Positions 1 through 7,214 are shown, numbered from the stretch's first letter. The stretch is 30,150 bases of DNA from JAJZCD01 sp964570005 (GCA_964570005.1 CAZMWE010000012.1:1-30150), one strand, 5' to 3'. Made by a program: numbers and translations. Notes: generated by a model from the letters alone, not told the origin.

Positions 1-266
1 CCGAGATGGCCGACTTCGAGGAACTGGAGCGGCACACCGGTGCGACCGTCTACTTCGCCCATCCGTACCATTCCTGGGAACGGGGCAGCAATGAGAACTT
101 CAATGGACTACTCCGGCAGTTCTTTCCGAAAGGCAGCTCATTCGCCGGCACTACCAAAGAGCAGGTTGACCTGGCGGTCAACCTGCTCAATACTAGACCA
201 CGCAAACGACATGACTACGAAAGTCCTGCCGAGCTACTCAAGCCTTACTTGGCTGTTGCGATTTGA
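1..266 (+). CDS. IS30-family transposase, C-terminal fragment
   Basis: This is the last ~87 codons of a DDE transposase; the reading frame is open to the left edge (codons from base 3), so the 5' part lies outside the window. The segment HPYHSWERGSNENFNGLLRQ is the highly conserved IS30-family block holding the final catalytic Glu (in WERGSNEN), followed by the usual FPKG and the tail with LNTRPRKRHDYESPAELL. The protein ends with TGA at 264-266. IS30 elements usually carry the terminal inverted repeat directly over or after the stop, so the right end of the element is expected near 252-290, but the partner repeat is not in view and the boundary cannot be fixed. It marks the left of an AT-rich strip with remnants. 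Whether the element is intact cannot be told. Confidence 0.9.
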   Translation, partial: EMADFEELERHTGATVYFAHPYHSWERGSNENFNGLLRQFFPKGSSFAGTTKEQVDLAVNLLNTRPRKRHDYESPAELLKPYLAVAI

Positions 267-319
267 ATGAGAATTCAAGATAGAAGTTTCTGTTATCATA
301 GAGTTGAGAGGACAGGAGA

Positions 320-475
320 CTATACATCGTCCTCCTCCTCGTTCATTGCAGTATACGTGTCTATGAGATCAACATCTTCAAGACCGAATAAAGTTCTATT
401 ATCGTCCTTTATGCTGCACCAAATTTGATTCAATCTATCCTCGACCAAACAGCGACTTTGGTCGCTGTTTTGAAC
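320..475 (-). pseudogene. Short gene remnant, paralogue of the remnant at 1567-1725
   Basis: A minus-strand frame stays open from an in-frame TAA (476-478) to a TAG at 320-322 and encodes about 51 residues ending in an acidic tail (NEEEDDV). Its centre reads CSIKDDNRTLFGLEDVD, which matches CSIKDDYRTLIELEGVG in the remnant at 1567-1725; both then run to acidic C-termini of similar length. No ATG or Shine-Dalgarno sequence is visible; the earliest plausible start is a TTG at 446-448. The protein-level match, with a substitution pattern that keeps the frame, indicates descent from a real coding sequence. I do not recognise the family. It could be a short functional gene, but the lack of a good start makes a C-terminal fragment more likely. 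Confidence 0.4.
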
Positions 476-646
476 TTACGATAAAACGGTTCAAATCCTT
501 TTTGGCCTCTCCACGATAGGTCGGGTCGATATGTTGCATCATGGCTTAACGCAAGTTATTTACAGATACGATGGTTCCATGATTTATTTTCGTGGAACTT
601 TTTCTTAACATATAACCCCGTTATCGTTGGCTCAAACCCTCTCTTA

Positions 647-664
647 CTACGCATCGGTGCGTAG
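647..664 (-). terminator. Hairpin downstream of the phosphodiesterase gene
   Basis: A perfect 7-bp inverted repeat (CTACGCA / TGCGTAG) with a 4-nt loop lies 36 bp beyond the stop of the minus-strand gene at 700-1422. There is no U-run on the minus-strand side, so this is a weak terminator candidate or an RNA 3'-end stabilising hairpin. A second hairpin (GTCTC / GAGAC, 678-691) lies closer to the stop. Confidence 0.35.
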
Positions 665-699
665 CTTTAGCTGTTGTGTCTCCGATGAGACGACTGGCT

Positions 700-1422
700 C
701 TACTCTCTTGAACGGAGAATTTGGTTTAATCGTGAAGGAAAATCCGTCATAATCCCGTCGACCTCCAGATCAAGCAATCGACGCATAGTACGTGGCTCAT
801 TGACCACATCCGCCACTACCTTCAAACCACTTGCATGGGCTGCTTTAATCAATCGAGGTCCGACTATCTGATGGGGAGCAAAGGCTACGGCGGCTGGCGT
901 TTTCAGCGAAGTATTAGGAGCGATGTAGGCACGAGGTATTTGACTTCGAATTACCATTAGGCCAGGCATGCCGATGCAAAGTTCTTTGCCACATTTCTCT
1001 TTTACGAGCTGAGCAACTTGAAGCGATCTATTGAAATACGAGGAGCTTACGCACACCTGGTCGACGAGCTTCCGCTCGGTGATAATCTTCGCAAGAGGCT
1101 CAATAGCTGCAGTATGTTTTGGGTCAATGATGTAGCGAATGGAGGGCAGCTCATCGAGTACTGTTGATAGGTAGGGAGCGTTAGATTCCGGACCGTGATC
1201 AAGTTCTTGAGTTGTATTGCCCCTGAAGAAATCAAACAAGCTACCATGCCAAACAAAGAGTTCTCCGTTTGGATCTGCCCAGACATCAAGCTCGGCACAG
1301 TCAAACCCCATGTTGGCGGTGTAGAGAAAAGCCTTCAACGTGTTTTCCGGCGCTTCTCCAATGCCGCCTCGGTGGGCTATGGTGATTAGCCTGTCGGTCC
1401 GTAAGAACTCAAACGTGTTCAT
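700..1422 (-). CDS. Glycerophosphodiester phosphodiesterase (GDPD family)
   Basis: A 240-residue protein with the complete GDPD catalytic layout: H17-R18-G-G, the PENT box (E26-N27-T28), the metal pair E44-x-D46 and the second catalytic H59 in VWHG. The C-terminal GIMTDFP matches the last barrel strand of the family. GDPDs are TIM-barrel, metal-dependent enzymes that hydrolyse glycerophosphodiesters to glycerol-3-phosphate and an alcohol, used in phospholipid turnover. No signal peptide is visible, so it should be cytoplasmic. The length fits the short bacterial class. The start is supported by a promoter whose -10 box ends 10 nt before the ATG, implying an almost leaderless mRNA. The gene stands alone on the minus strand between two paralogous remnants, suggesting it sits in acquired or rearranged DNA. 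The exact substrate cannot be read from sequence. Confidence 0.9.
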   Translation of the reverse strand: MNTFEFLRTDRLITIAHRGGIGEAPENTLKAFLYTANMGFDCAELDVWADPNGELFVWHGSLFDFFRGNTTQELDHGPESNAPYLSTVLDELPSIRYIIDPKHTAAIEPLAKIITERKLVDQVCVSSSYFNRSLQVAQLVKEKCGKELCIGMPGLMVIRSQIPRAYIAPNTSLKTPAAVAFAPHQIVGPRLIKAAHASGLKVVADVVNEPRTMRRLLDLEVDGIMTDFPSRLNQILRSRE

Positions 1423-1432
1423 TCAAGTGTAT

Positions 1433-1462
1433 AGTATACGGGCGGCAAGATGGGGACAACAA
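1433..1462 (-). promoter_or_regulatory. Promoter of the GDPD gene
   Basis: On the minus strand TTGTTG (1457-1462) and TATACT (1433-1438) are separated by 18 bp. The -10 box ends 10 nt before the ATG at 1422, so transcription should start about 3 nt upstream of the start codon, giving a leaderless or nearly leaderless message. No Shine-Dalgarno sequence is present. Confidence 0.6.
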
Positions 1463-1566
1463 TATGTTCACATCGTTAATCTTTGATCTTGAGAAACAGT
1501 GCACAACGATGACACTCTTGACGCTTGAGCATGTAATGCCATTGAGGGTGTTTGGAGCTAATCGCT

Positions 1567-1725
1567 TTAATCACCGGTCTTATCCTCTTCAATGCCATCA
1601 TATTTATTTACAATGCCAACGCCTTCCAGCTCGATCAAAGTTCTATAATCGTCCTTTATGCTGCACAATTTTGACTTACTTGCATGGATATACGTGTCAG
1701 CACATCCGTATAGCGGTATAATCAC
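1567..1725 (-). pseudogene. Short ORF or gene remnant, paralogue of 320-475
   Basis: An open minus-strand frame from a GTG (1723-1725) to a TAA at 1567-1569 encodes 52 residues; the core CSIKDDYRTLIELEGVG resembles the remnant at 320-475, and the tail is acidic (EEDKTGD). Nucleotide identity is highest over 30 bp (1637-1666 versus 390-419, one mismatch). The GTG has no clear ribosome binding site, and a plus-strand promoter (-10 at 1717-1722) overlaps it. The sequence between the two copies holds the GDPD gene, so a duplication flanks it. Function unknown. The 315-bp spacer 1423-1737 holds nothing else that I can support besides the two promoters. Confidence 0.4.
1694..1722 (+). promoter_or_regulatory. 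Promoter of the lipoprotein gene
   Basis: A perfect -10 TATAAT (1717-1722) with a weak -35 GTGTCA (1694-1699) at 17 bp. The -10 ends 15 nt before the ATG at 1738, implying a leader of only ~8 nt without Shine-Dalgarno sequence. Confidence 0.55.
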
Positions 1726-1737
1726 TCAATATTTACT

Positions 1738-2343
1738 ATGAAGAGTTATACGTCTGAACGTCGTAAGCAGGGGGACCATCCCAGGCTCGAACGATTATCC
1801 CTTGCAAGAACAGGTGCGTTTGTACTAGAGCTTGGTGCTGCAGCCTTGATACTCACTGGTTGTGGCGGTTTTCCGGCCGCCCAAGCTAAGGACGTTGCCA
1901 ATGCATCATCAATAGGAAAAGGCCTGACGAAAGCTGGGTACACCTTAGTTGACGTAAACGGAAGAGAACTAACTATGCGCGTCGACGGACTACCTCTCCC
2001 GGATGTAAACCCTACTAAGGGCAACATAACCTACCTGGAATATCGCCAGTGTAACGGTCTAACCGTCACTGCTTGTATGAGCCGGCCACTAGCACCAGGC
2101 GAGTTAGAGCCACTGGTCGCCATCCTACATCCGCCGCAAGAAGATGGGGGCTATTCTAAAGAGGTAGCTGCTGTGTTAGCCGGAGCCGAAACGAGAACTC
2201 TGGTTATTGGCATCGGTTCGTACGCCACCGCCGCGAGCTTGGATGCGAATACTGGTATTCCTAGACTACGATCTGACGCAGCAAGCCCAGGCTCGGCATC
2301 TGCAACGCAGCTACCCAATAGTGACTTTACTAGAGCTAGATAG
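1738..2343 (+). CDS. Predicted lipoprotein of unknown function
   Basis: A 201-residue protein with a long basic N-terminus (about 30 residues, many Arg/Lys), a hydrophobic stretch at ~26-41 and a lipobox ending at C42 (LTGC), followed by GGFPAAQ. This is the arrangement of a signal-peptidase-II lipoprotein, so the mature part should be anchored at the outer face of the membrane, although the n-region is longer than usual. The ~160-residue mature part contains Cys in QCNGLTVTACMS, which could form a disulfide. The region about 95-150 (VAILHPPQEDGG, TLVIGIGSY) looks folded, and the C-terminus is Ser/Ala-rich and probably disordered. No family is recognised. It is transcribed from its own promoter and is followed by ~360 bp without an intact gene. 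Confidence 0.65.
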   Translation: MKSYTSERRKQGDHPRLERLSLARTGAFVLELGAAALILTGCGGFPAAQAKDVANASSIGKGLTKAGYTLVDVNGRELTMRVDGLPLPDVNPTKGNITYLEYRQCNGLTVTACMSRPLAPGELEPLVAILHPPQEDGGYSKEVAAVLAGAETRTLVIGIGSYATAASLDANTGIPRLRSDAASPGSASATQLPNSDFTRAR

Positions 2344-2507
2344 CCATGTAGCAAGCCACTTTCAATTGACTCTTTCAAGTCCTCTTTATTCAGTTCATTT
2401 TGTTTATAACGATTTAGATTCACGTTAAGATGAGTCTGAATGTTTGCCACACAGGTTGATTAGAAAATAAAACAAAGGGGAATGGCTTCGGTGCTTATTA
2501 CGCCGCA

Positions 2508-2689
2508 ATGTCTACGGAAACTAACAAACACAAAGAACGTGTTGTGCGTAGTGAATTCTTTCGTAAATATGTTTTGTCTTAGACAAAACCAGCGCTCTCG
2601 TTGTTCTTTCCAGGGCTTTGACCAGAACCTTCGTAGAATATGTAACGCATTTGACATATTGTGCCGGACAAAGCGGCTACAGTACATGA
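2508..2689 (+). pseudogene. Frameshifted small gene remnant
   Basis: An ATG at 2508 opens a frame reading MSTETNKHKERVVRSEFFRK then YVLS, which ends at TAG (2580-2582). In the -1 frame the protein-like text continues without a break (LDKTSALVVLSRALTRTF and onward) to TGA at 2687-2689. A single lost base near 2579 would join them into about 60 residues. The join lies exactly at a 19-bp palindrome (2571-2589). There is no clear Shine-Dalgarno sequence. I do not recognise the family. It may be a decayed gene of the accessory strip; an assembly error is also possible. The rest of 2344-2710 shows nothing further apart from a TTGACA at 2651-2656, the best -35 candidate for the gene at 2711 but with an overlong 21-bp spacer to TACAGT. 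Confidence 0.3.
2571..2589. repeat. Near-perfect palindrome with 9-bp arms
   Basis: GTTTTGTCT (2571-2579), one T, then AGACAAAAC (2581-2589). The 9-bp arms match perfectly. It could be an operator for a dimeric regulator or a recombination site; it coincides with the frame break of the remnant at 2508-2689. Confidence 0.5.
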
Positions 2690-2710
2690 ATCGTAGCGGA
2701 GGAGCGGGAG

Positions 2711-2923
2711 ATGAAACAAACGCCAGAAGCAACGTCGAGGGGAGGGTCAAGCGGTGACTTACGAGAATCGTTGGCGCATCGAGCGGCCCTATACATGTGT
2801 GAAACGGCGTGGCGCATGCTGGAGGCGAGACGCGCTGCTGGCGACCCGAGCTCTGCACCTGAATCTCAAACCGCAACAGAGCCTCCGAGTGGAGTCACGG
2901 GTGATGTCGACGAGACGCTGTAA
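2711..2923 (+). CDS. Small protein of unknown function
   Basis: A 70-residue frame preceded by a strong purine-rich ribosome binding site (GGAGGAG ending about 6 nt before the ATG), the best in this strip. The predicted protein has a polar Ser/Gly/Thr-rich N-terminus, a central helix with heptad-like spacing (RESLAHRAALYMCETAWRML) and a Pro/Ser/Thr/Asp-rich C-terminus. No family is recognised. A possible helix-turn-helix gene on the opposite strand (2866-3063) overlaps its 3' end by 58 bp, and both cannot be equally constrained there. The good ribosome binding site is the main support. Confidence 0.45.
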   Translation: MKQTPEATSRGGSSGDLRESLAHRAALYMCETAWRMLEARRAAGDPSSAPESQTATEPPSGVTGDVDETL

Positions 2924-3063
2924 GGCAAAGGTTTATGCTTGCCTGCGCAAGCTCCTGGGCAATTGATAGCCGTTGGCCCGCCATCTTTCCGCAAGCTATA
3001 GAATGCATTACTGCCCGTATGCAGTAAATCAGCAGCGTTTTCCTCTGTTAGCAGGTTGCGCAT
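2866..3063 (-). CDS. Possible excisionase-like helix-turn-helix protein, probably degenerate
   Basis: From the ATG at 3063 the N-terminal ~30 residues (MRNLLTEENAADLL, then NAFYSLRKDGGPTAI) resemble the small MerR-like helix-turn-helix of excisionase/HTH_17 proteins (LLTxEEAAxxL...LYxLRKxGG-PxI). After this the expected basic wing and W/L-rich end are missing; the frame continues for ~33 residues of unrelated-looking text, so the gene is probably truncated or frameshifted. The 3' part overlaps the gene at 2711-2923 and the 5' end overlaps the promoter of the kinase at 3093. It may be a relic of an integrated element. Confidence 0.3.
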   Translation of the reverse strand: MRNLLTEENAADLLHTGSNAFYSLRKDGGPTAINCPGACAGKHKPLPYSVSSTSPVTPLGGSVAV

Positions 3064-3084
3064 GAGGGCTAATTCTGCTATACA
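3056..3084 (+). promoter_or_regulatory. Promoter of the P-loop kinase gene
   Basis: TTGCGC (3056-3061), 17-bp spacer, TATACA (3079-3084). The -10 ends 8 nt before the ATG at 3093, so the message should start at or within a base or two of the start codon (leaderless). Confidence 0.65.
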
Positions 3085-3092
3085 TATTAAGC

Positions 3093-3755
3093 ATGGCAAA
3101 GATAGTCCCGGCCAAACCGCTTCTTATTCTACTCTATGGCTTTCCGGGGGCCGGGAAGACGTTTTTTGCCCGCCAGCTCTGCGAGCAACTAGTGGCTACG
3201 CATGTCCATGGTGACCGGATGCGAATGGAGCTCTTTGATAACCCCACCTACAGCAAAGAGGAGAGCCATGTCATCAACGGCCTGATGCAGTACATGACCG
3301 GTGAGTTCTTACAGGCCGGCGTAAGCGTAGTCTACGATACCAACGCGATGCGAGTCGCCCAACGCCAAGCGCTGCGGAATCTGGCCGTCAAAAATGGGAC
3401 CGAAACGGTATTGGTGTGGCTGCAGATTGATGCAGAAAGCGCCTTTTCGCGTGCTAGCGCGCGCGACCACCGCAAGGCCGATGACAAGTACTCGCGTCCA
3501 CTCAACCGGGCAGGCTTTGACCTGCTAGCCGGCGGCATGCAGAACCCTCAACCGACCGAGCGCTATCAGGTTATCAGCGGCAAGCACATCTTTACGACCC
3601 AGAAGAGTGCTATGCTGCGCCACCTATTGGACCGCGGACTTATCAACCTTGATCCTCATGCCGGCCAGACCGCCAAGCCCGGTCTCGTGAATTTAGTACC
3701 AAATCCAGCCGCCGGACGCGTCGACATGAGCCGGCGCAATATTATTATTCGTTAG
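3093..3755 (+). CDS. P-loop ATPase/kinase (AAA_33-type)
   Basis: A 220-residue protein with a Walker A loop GFPGAGKT at 16-23 after a beta strand (LLILLYG), typical of small nucleotide/zeta-toxin-like kinases. VVYDTNAM near residue 80 is the Walker-B-like segment that places the phosphate acceptor in this group, and the Arg-rich part (RASARDHRK) fits a lid. No signal peptide; cytoplasmic. The substrate cannot be told. The C-terminal ~50 residues (after GLINLDPHAG) are an extra Pro/Asn-rich tail ending in basic residues. The start is supported by the promoter 8 nt upstream. The next gene begins 10 bp after the stop, so the two are probably co-transcribed. Confidence 0.75.
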   Translation: MAKIVPAKPLLILLYGFPGAGKTFFARQLCEQLVATHVHGDRMRMELFDNPTYSKEESHVINGLMQYMTGEFLQAGVSVVYDTNAMRVAQRQALRNLAVKNGTETVLVWLQIDAESAFSRASARDHRKADDKYSRPLNRAGFDLLAGGMQNPQPTERYQVISGKHIFTTQKSAMLRHLLDRGLINLDPHAGQTAKPGLVNLVPNPAAGRVDMSRRNIIIR

Positions 3756-3765
3756 GAGTAACGGG

Positions 3766-4476
3766 GTGGCTAGCAAACAGATTGAACTGGCTGGCGTCGG
3801 GTCAGTCACGCTCGTGAAACGTACAGGTAATCGGAATATCCGCCTGACCGTTACTCATGGCGGTGTGCGCGTCAGTATGCCGAGGTGGACTCCCTTCAGC
3901 GCCGGGCAGGCGTTTGCGCTGAAACACAGTGACTGGATCATGACAGAGCTGGCAAAGCAGGCCGGTCCGTTGCTTACACAAGGCCAGCCGATCGGTAAAC
4001 TGCACCACCTGAGGTTCGAGCAAACTCTCGATACGCAGGCTGCTACCAGCCGCGTGACCGGCACCGAGATCGTGGTAAAAATGCATGGCGGAGAAACCAT
4101 CGCCAGCCCAGCTGTGCAGGAGCGCGCCCGGAATGCCGCCGTACGGGCGCTGAAGCGTGAAGCCGAGCGATTGCTGCCACCGCGTCTTGCCGGACTCGCT
4201 GCCAAGCACGGGAAAGAATACAGGAGCGTGGGGGTCAAACAACTCAAGCGCCGCTGGGGCAGCTGCGACCAATCCCGAAACATCATATTTAACCTCTTCT
4301 TGATGGAGCTACCCTGGGAGTATATCGATTATGTTATTCTGCACGAACTCGCGCACACACTGGAAATGAACCACGGCGAGAGCTTCTGGACTGAGCTTAA
4401 ACGTATGCAACCGCGCGCCCGCGACCTTGCTGGCCAGCTTCATCGGCATCAGCCGGCTATCGGCGCGTGGCAGTAA
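3766..4476 (+). CDS. YgjP-like zinc-dependent hydrolase (DUF45)
   Basis: A 236-residue protein starting at GTG with AGGAG ~10 nt upstream. The C-terminal half carries the YgjP/DUF45 signature: RRWGSCD, a stretch of NIIFNLFLMELP, then the zinc site H193-E194-L-A-H197 with H203 five residues further (HELAH...NHGESFW). This gluzincin-like HExxH fold is shared with SprT/WLM proteins; family members are often annotated as M48-like metal-dependent hydrolases and their substrates are mostly unknown. No transmembrane segment. It follows the kinase by 10 bp, so it is likely in the same transcript. The promoter of the histidine kinase overlaps its last codons and downstream spacer. Confidence 0.85.
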   Translation: MASKQIELAGVGSVTLVKRTGNRNIRLTVTHGGVRVSMPRWTPFSAGQAFALKHSDWIMTELAKQAGPLLTQGQPIGKLHHLRFEQTLDTQAATSRVTGTEIVVKMHGGETIASPAVQERARNAAVRALKREAERLLPPRLAGLAAKHGKEYRSVGVKQLKRRWGSCDQSRNIIFNLFLMELPWEYIDYVILHELAHTLEMNHGESFWTELKRMQPRARDLAGQLHRHQPAIGAWQ

Positions 4477-4480
4477 ACCC

Positions 4481-4508
4481 TTTGCCTGCATACCGCTTGT
4501 GGCATAAT
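4481..4508 (+). promoter_or_regulatory. Promoter of the histidine kinase gene
   Basis: TTTGCC (4481-4486), 16-bp spacer, CATAAT (4503-4508). The -10 ends exactly 7 nt before the ATG at 4516, the geometry expected for a leaderless mRNA. No Shine-Dalgarno sequence precedes the start. Confidence 0.55.
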
Positions 4509-4515
4509 AGAGTTA

Positions 4516-5658
4516 ATGGACGCGGCTCATCTTCACGGCAAGCGCGCGCCGCGCGGCGGTAGGGATATCGCCTTTGAACGCGGCTGGGTTACTAGCCTCA
4601 TCGGCAGCATGGCCGACGGCGTCATGGGCATCGACGCCCACGGCACCATTGATCTATACAACGGCGCCGCCCTAAGCCTACTGGACCAGAACGGCAGTCT
4701 CTCTGGCAAGCCGCTGAAGCAAGTTTTGAAGATTTACGACAAAGACGGCGAGCCGGTGAATTCCTGGCAACTTGTCGAAGATACCCGAACTGCCACCTCC
4801 AGCCGCGACTACCTGTTACACTACGCGGATGGTAGCAAAGCTAATCTGTACCTGTCGATCGCACCGGTGTACCTCGGCTACGGCGAAAAGGGCGAGCGCG
4901 GGTTCGTCCTGCTCATGCGTGATATTACCAAAGAAAAGTCGCTTGAAGAGGAGCGCGACGAATTCATCAGCGTAGTCAGCCATGAGCTGCGGACCCCCAT
5001 CGCCATCACCGAAGGCAACATCAGTAACGCCCAGTTCATCGCCAAACGGTCAGGCGACATTACCCAAATCCAAACGGCCTTGAATGATGCCTATAGCCAG
5101 GTATTGTTTTTAAGCGGCCTGGTCAATGACCTGTCCACCCTCAGCCGGTCGGAACGGGGCGTGCTCCAGGTGAGCATTGACGCCGTCAACCCGCACCAGC
5201 TAGTAACTGAGCTGGCAGACAACTACCGAAAGCAAGTTGCGGACAAGGGTTTGAAGCTAAAAACCGAACTTGATCCTTCGCTCGAAACACTGCAAAACAG
5301 CAACTTGTACGTGCGCGAGATCCTGCAAAATTTTATAACAAATTCCATAAAATACACCCAGCATGGCAGTATCACGATCGGCGCGCACATGACGCATAGC
5401 GGCATCCGTTTTACAGTCAGTGATACCGGCATCGGCATGAGCCGCAGCGACCAGCAAAAACTCTTTACCAAATTTTTCCGCTCCGAGGACTACCGCACCC
5501 GATCCACAAACGGTACCGGGCTGGGACTCTACATCACTCAGAAGCTGGCGGCACTGATGCACGCCGAAATCACCGTCACCAGCCAGCTAAACCACGGCTC
5601 CACGTTCACGCTCACCGTTCCGAATCTGCCCGCGTCGGACCACACCAACCAGTTATAA
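4516..5658 (+). CDS. Soluble PAS-domain sensor histidine kinase
   Basis: A 380-residue protein. Residues ~28-140 form a PAS-like sensor (MADGVMGIDAHGTI, later FVLLMRDITKEK). The HisKA segment has the H-box VVSHELRTP with phospho-acceptor H156. The catalytic domain has the N-box (NFITNSIKY, N276), G1 box DTGIGM (~303), F box (LFTKFFR) and G2 box GTGLGLYI (~333). All ATP-binding boxes are present, so it should be an active kinase. No transmembrane segment or signal peptide exists, so the PAS domain must read an internal or membrane-associated cue. No response-regulator gene adjoins it; the window contains only a receiver-less winged-helix protein at 24999. It is monocistronic and ends tail-to-tail with the GT2 gene, 37 bp apart. 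Confidence 0.93.
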   Translation: MDAAHLHGKRAPRGGRDIAFERGWVTSLIGSMADGVMGIDAHGTIDLYNGAALSLLDQNGSLSGKPLKQVLKIYDKDGEPVNSWQLVEDTRTATSSRDYLLHYADGSKANLYLSIAPVYLGYGEKGERGFVLLMRDITKEKSLEEERDEFISVVSHELRTPIAITEGNISNAQFIAKRSGDITQIQTALNDAYSQVLFLSGLVNDLSTLSRSERGVLQVSIDAVNPHQLVTELADNYRKQVADKGLKLKTELDPSLETLQNSNLYVREILQNFITNSIKYTQHGSITIGAHMTHSGIRFTVSDTGIGMSRSDQQKLFTKFFRSEDYRTRSTNGTGLGLYITQKLAALMHAEITVTSQLNHGSTFTLTVPNLPASDHTNQL

Positions 5659-5695
5659 AAACCACTAAATTAACAATCCTGGGCTAGCGCTAGGT

Positions 5696-7195
5696 TTAAG
5701 TCATTTTGTCTGTTAACTGCATCACCGGCCCACTAACGTTGCGGCCCTTCCACTCCACACTGCCGAACTCGTACCGCCACAATGATACATGGAGCACTGC
5801 CAGGTCGGCGATAACCGCCAGCGGCATAAGCAGCCACCCATAGGCAGGATTAGCTACCCGCGTTGCTACCGCAGCGAAACCGTATGTAACCAGCAGTCCG
5901 GCCAGCGCCACAATCCACATGAGCACATCAGGCAGGGGGTGATATATACGGCCAGCCAACAGCAGCCCTAGCAACGGCCCCAACAAGAACACCACTTCAG
6001 CTATGGTTGCTAGCCCCACCAGTTCAAGTCGCCGATGCAGCTGAGGATAGCGCAGACGCAAAGAAGTCGCGTATTGCTCGGCGGCAGGTTTGCCGCTGTA
6101 GATACCGAGTACGTCATCGCTACGGATAAAGCTGTAGCTATCTGTCGTAACCGCCATCCTTGCCAGCGGGGCTTCGGCGTTGACCGAATGGCTGACGCCG
6201 GCGAAACCGCCCATCTTAATAAGCGCTTCACGCCGGATAAGCCAGCAAGTTGCCAGCACCGGCGGGCGCTTGAACACTCGCCGTGGCAAGCACAGCTCCC
6301 ACCAATAGCGCATCGCTTGGTAGAGCGAACTACTACCCGACGCTGTACGGTGACTGAGCGGCAGCACGCTCAGCATGTTCTTGTGACGGGCTTCCAATAT
6401 CTCCACCAGCCGGCGGAGACTGTGCGGCTCCAGTTCAGCATCAACCCCACAAAACAGCAGCACATCTCCGCTGGCCGCTTGCAGAAGTTGTTCCTGAGCA
6501 TAGTTTTTGGCCAGCCAGTGCGCGCTTTTCGGACCTGTACCCTTTATAAAGCGGACGCCCTGCTGCGCAAAACTACGGATGATTTCCGGTGTCCGCCGGT
6601 CGTCAGACCGGTCATCCAGGGCGATGATCTCCAGTTTGGGATAGTCGCTGGCAACCAACCGCTCCAGACAGTGTTCCAGCGCGTCCGTTTCGTTGCGGGC
6701 CGGCACAAGCACGCTAACAGATGGCAACTCTCGGTCAGTCAGCAGTGGTTCGCTGCCGACCGGGCCGGCATGGTCCCAGGTATGCAGCGTAACCCGGAGT
6801 AGCAGTACGGCCGCCAGCAGCTGCAAAACGGCCACGATGTCCAGCAGTAAACGCGTAACATGCAGGCCATAAACTACCCAAGCTGCTACGGTCACCAGCA
6901 GCTGCCCCAGACAGAGCCAGGAGAATGCACCCCATGCCACCGTCCGCAGCCGCGCCCGCGGCAACCGCGCGGTGTAAACACGCAGTAAGTTAATAATGCG
7001 GTATGCCGCGAAAGGCACGCTCCAGACCCATACCCGCCAGCACCCTACCGCCAGTAGCAGCGTCACGGCTGCCAGCAATGCCATACAGAACACACTCCCC
7101 ATCCGCCAGCGGCGCATTCCCGCATCCGGCGTTTGCCCGCTCACCAGCCCTTCGCACACTGTCTCCAGTGCCAACAGACCTATCAGCCACATCAT
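5696..7195 (-). CDS. Membrane GT2-family glycosyltransferase
   Basis: About 499 residues from the start chosen here. The N-terminus has several hydrophobic helices (to ~residue 150), then a GT-A domain beginning SVLVPARNE (~160), with the nucleotide-binding LDDRSDD (~190), and the acceptor/metal site near CGVDAELE. Three or four hydrophobic segments close the protein (~385-460). This is the plan of processive or polyprenyl-linked GT2 enzymes that build cell-surface polysaccharide or glycolipid. Donor and acceptor are unknown. An upstream ATG at 7213 would add six residues, but an extended -10 promoter (7204-7212) lies inside that extension and ends 8 nt before the ATG at 7195, so 7195 is preferred. 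It diverges from secE with overlapping promoters. Confidence 0.82.
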   Translation of the reverse strand: MMWLIGLLALETVCEGLVSGQTPDAGMRRWRMGSVFCMALLAAVTLLLAVGCWRVWVWSVPFAAYRIINLLRVYTARLPRARLRTVAWGAFSWLCLGQLLVTVAAWVVYGLHVTRLLLDIVAVLQLLAAVLLLRVTLHTWDHAGPVGSEPLLTDRELPSVSVLVPARNETDALEHCLERLVASDYPKLEIIALDDRSDDRRTPEIIRSFAQQGVRFIKGTGPKSAHWLAKNYAQEQLLQAASGDVLLFCGVDAELEPHSLRRLVEILEARHKNMLSVLPLSHRTASGSSSLYQAMRYWWELCLPRRVFKRPPVLATCWLIRREALIKMGGFAGVSHSVNAEAPLARMAVTTDSYSFIRSDDVLGIYSGKPAAEQYATSLRLRYPQLHRRLELVGLATIAEVVFLLGPLLGLLLAGRIYHPLPDVLMWIVALAGLLVTYGFAAVATRVANPAYGWLLMPLAVIADLAVLHVSLWRYEFGSVEWKGRNVSGPVMQLTDKMT

Positions 7196-7203
7196 TATTC
7201 CCC

Positions 7204-7212
7204 AGTATATCA
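7204..7212 (-). promoter_or_regulatory. Extended -10 promoter of the GT2 gene
   Basis: On the minus strand TGaTATACT (7212-7204) is an extended -10 element; no good -35 is visible. It ends 8 nt before the ATG at 7195, giving a nearly leaderless mRNA, and lies 2 bp from the -35 of the secE promoter, so the two promoters probably cannot be occupied together. Confidence 0.5.
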
Positions 7213-7214
7213 TC

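Larger units (their letters stand above)
267..699. other. AT-rich spacer with gene remnant and hairpins
   Basis: No intact gene is seen between the transposase end and the phosphodiesterase stop. The stretch holds a minus-strand gene remnant (320-475), one copy of a duplicated 50-bp segment (370-419, partner 1617-1666), a tRNA T-loop-like string GGTTCAAATCC near 488 without a cloverleaf, and two short hairpins (647-664 and 678-691) just downstream of the minus-strand gene. Probably the right flank of the insertion element plus decayed DNA. Confidence 0.5.

Noticed and set aside
480..520. tRNA-like T-loop GGTTCAAATCC
   Set aside because: No acceptor, D or anticodon stem around it; the flanking bases do not pair as a T-stem.
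2460..2876. 138-codon minus-strand frame and a 91-codon plus-strand frame at 2482
   Set aside because: Cys/Phe/Arg-rich random-looking text, start site too close to the purine stretch or absent; other frames here look more like decayed genes.
5684..5693. CTAGCGCTAG palindrome between the histidine kinase and GT2 stops
   Set aside because: No loop and no T-run; too short to call a terminator although one is expected here.
6035..6802. 255-codon plus-strand frame
   Set aside because: Entirely antisense to the GT2 glycosyltransferase; low-complexity Arg/His/Gln text without motifs.
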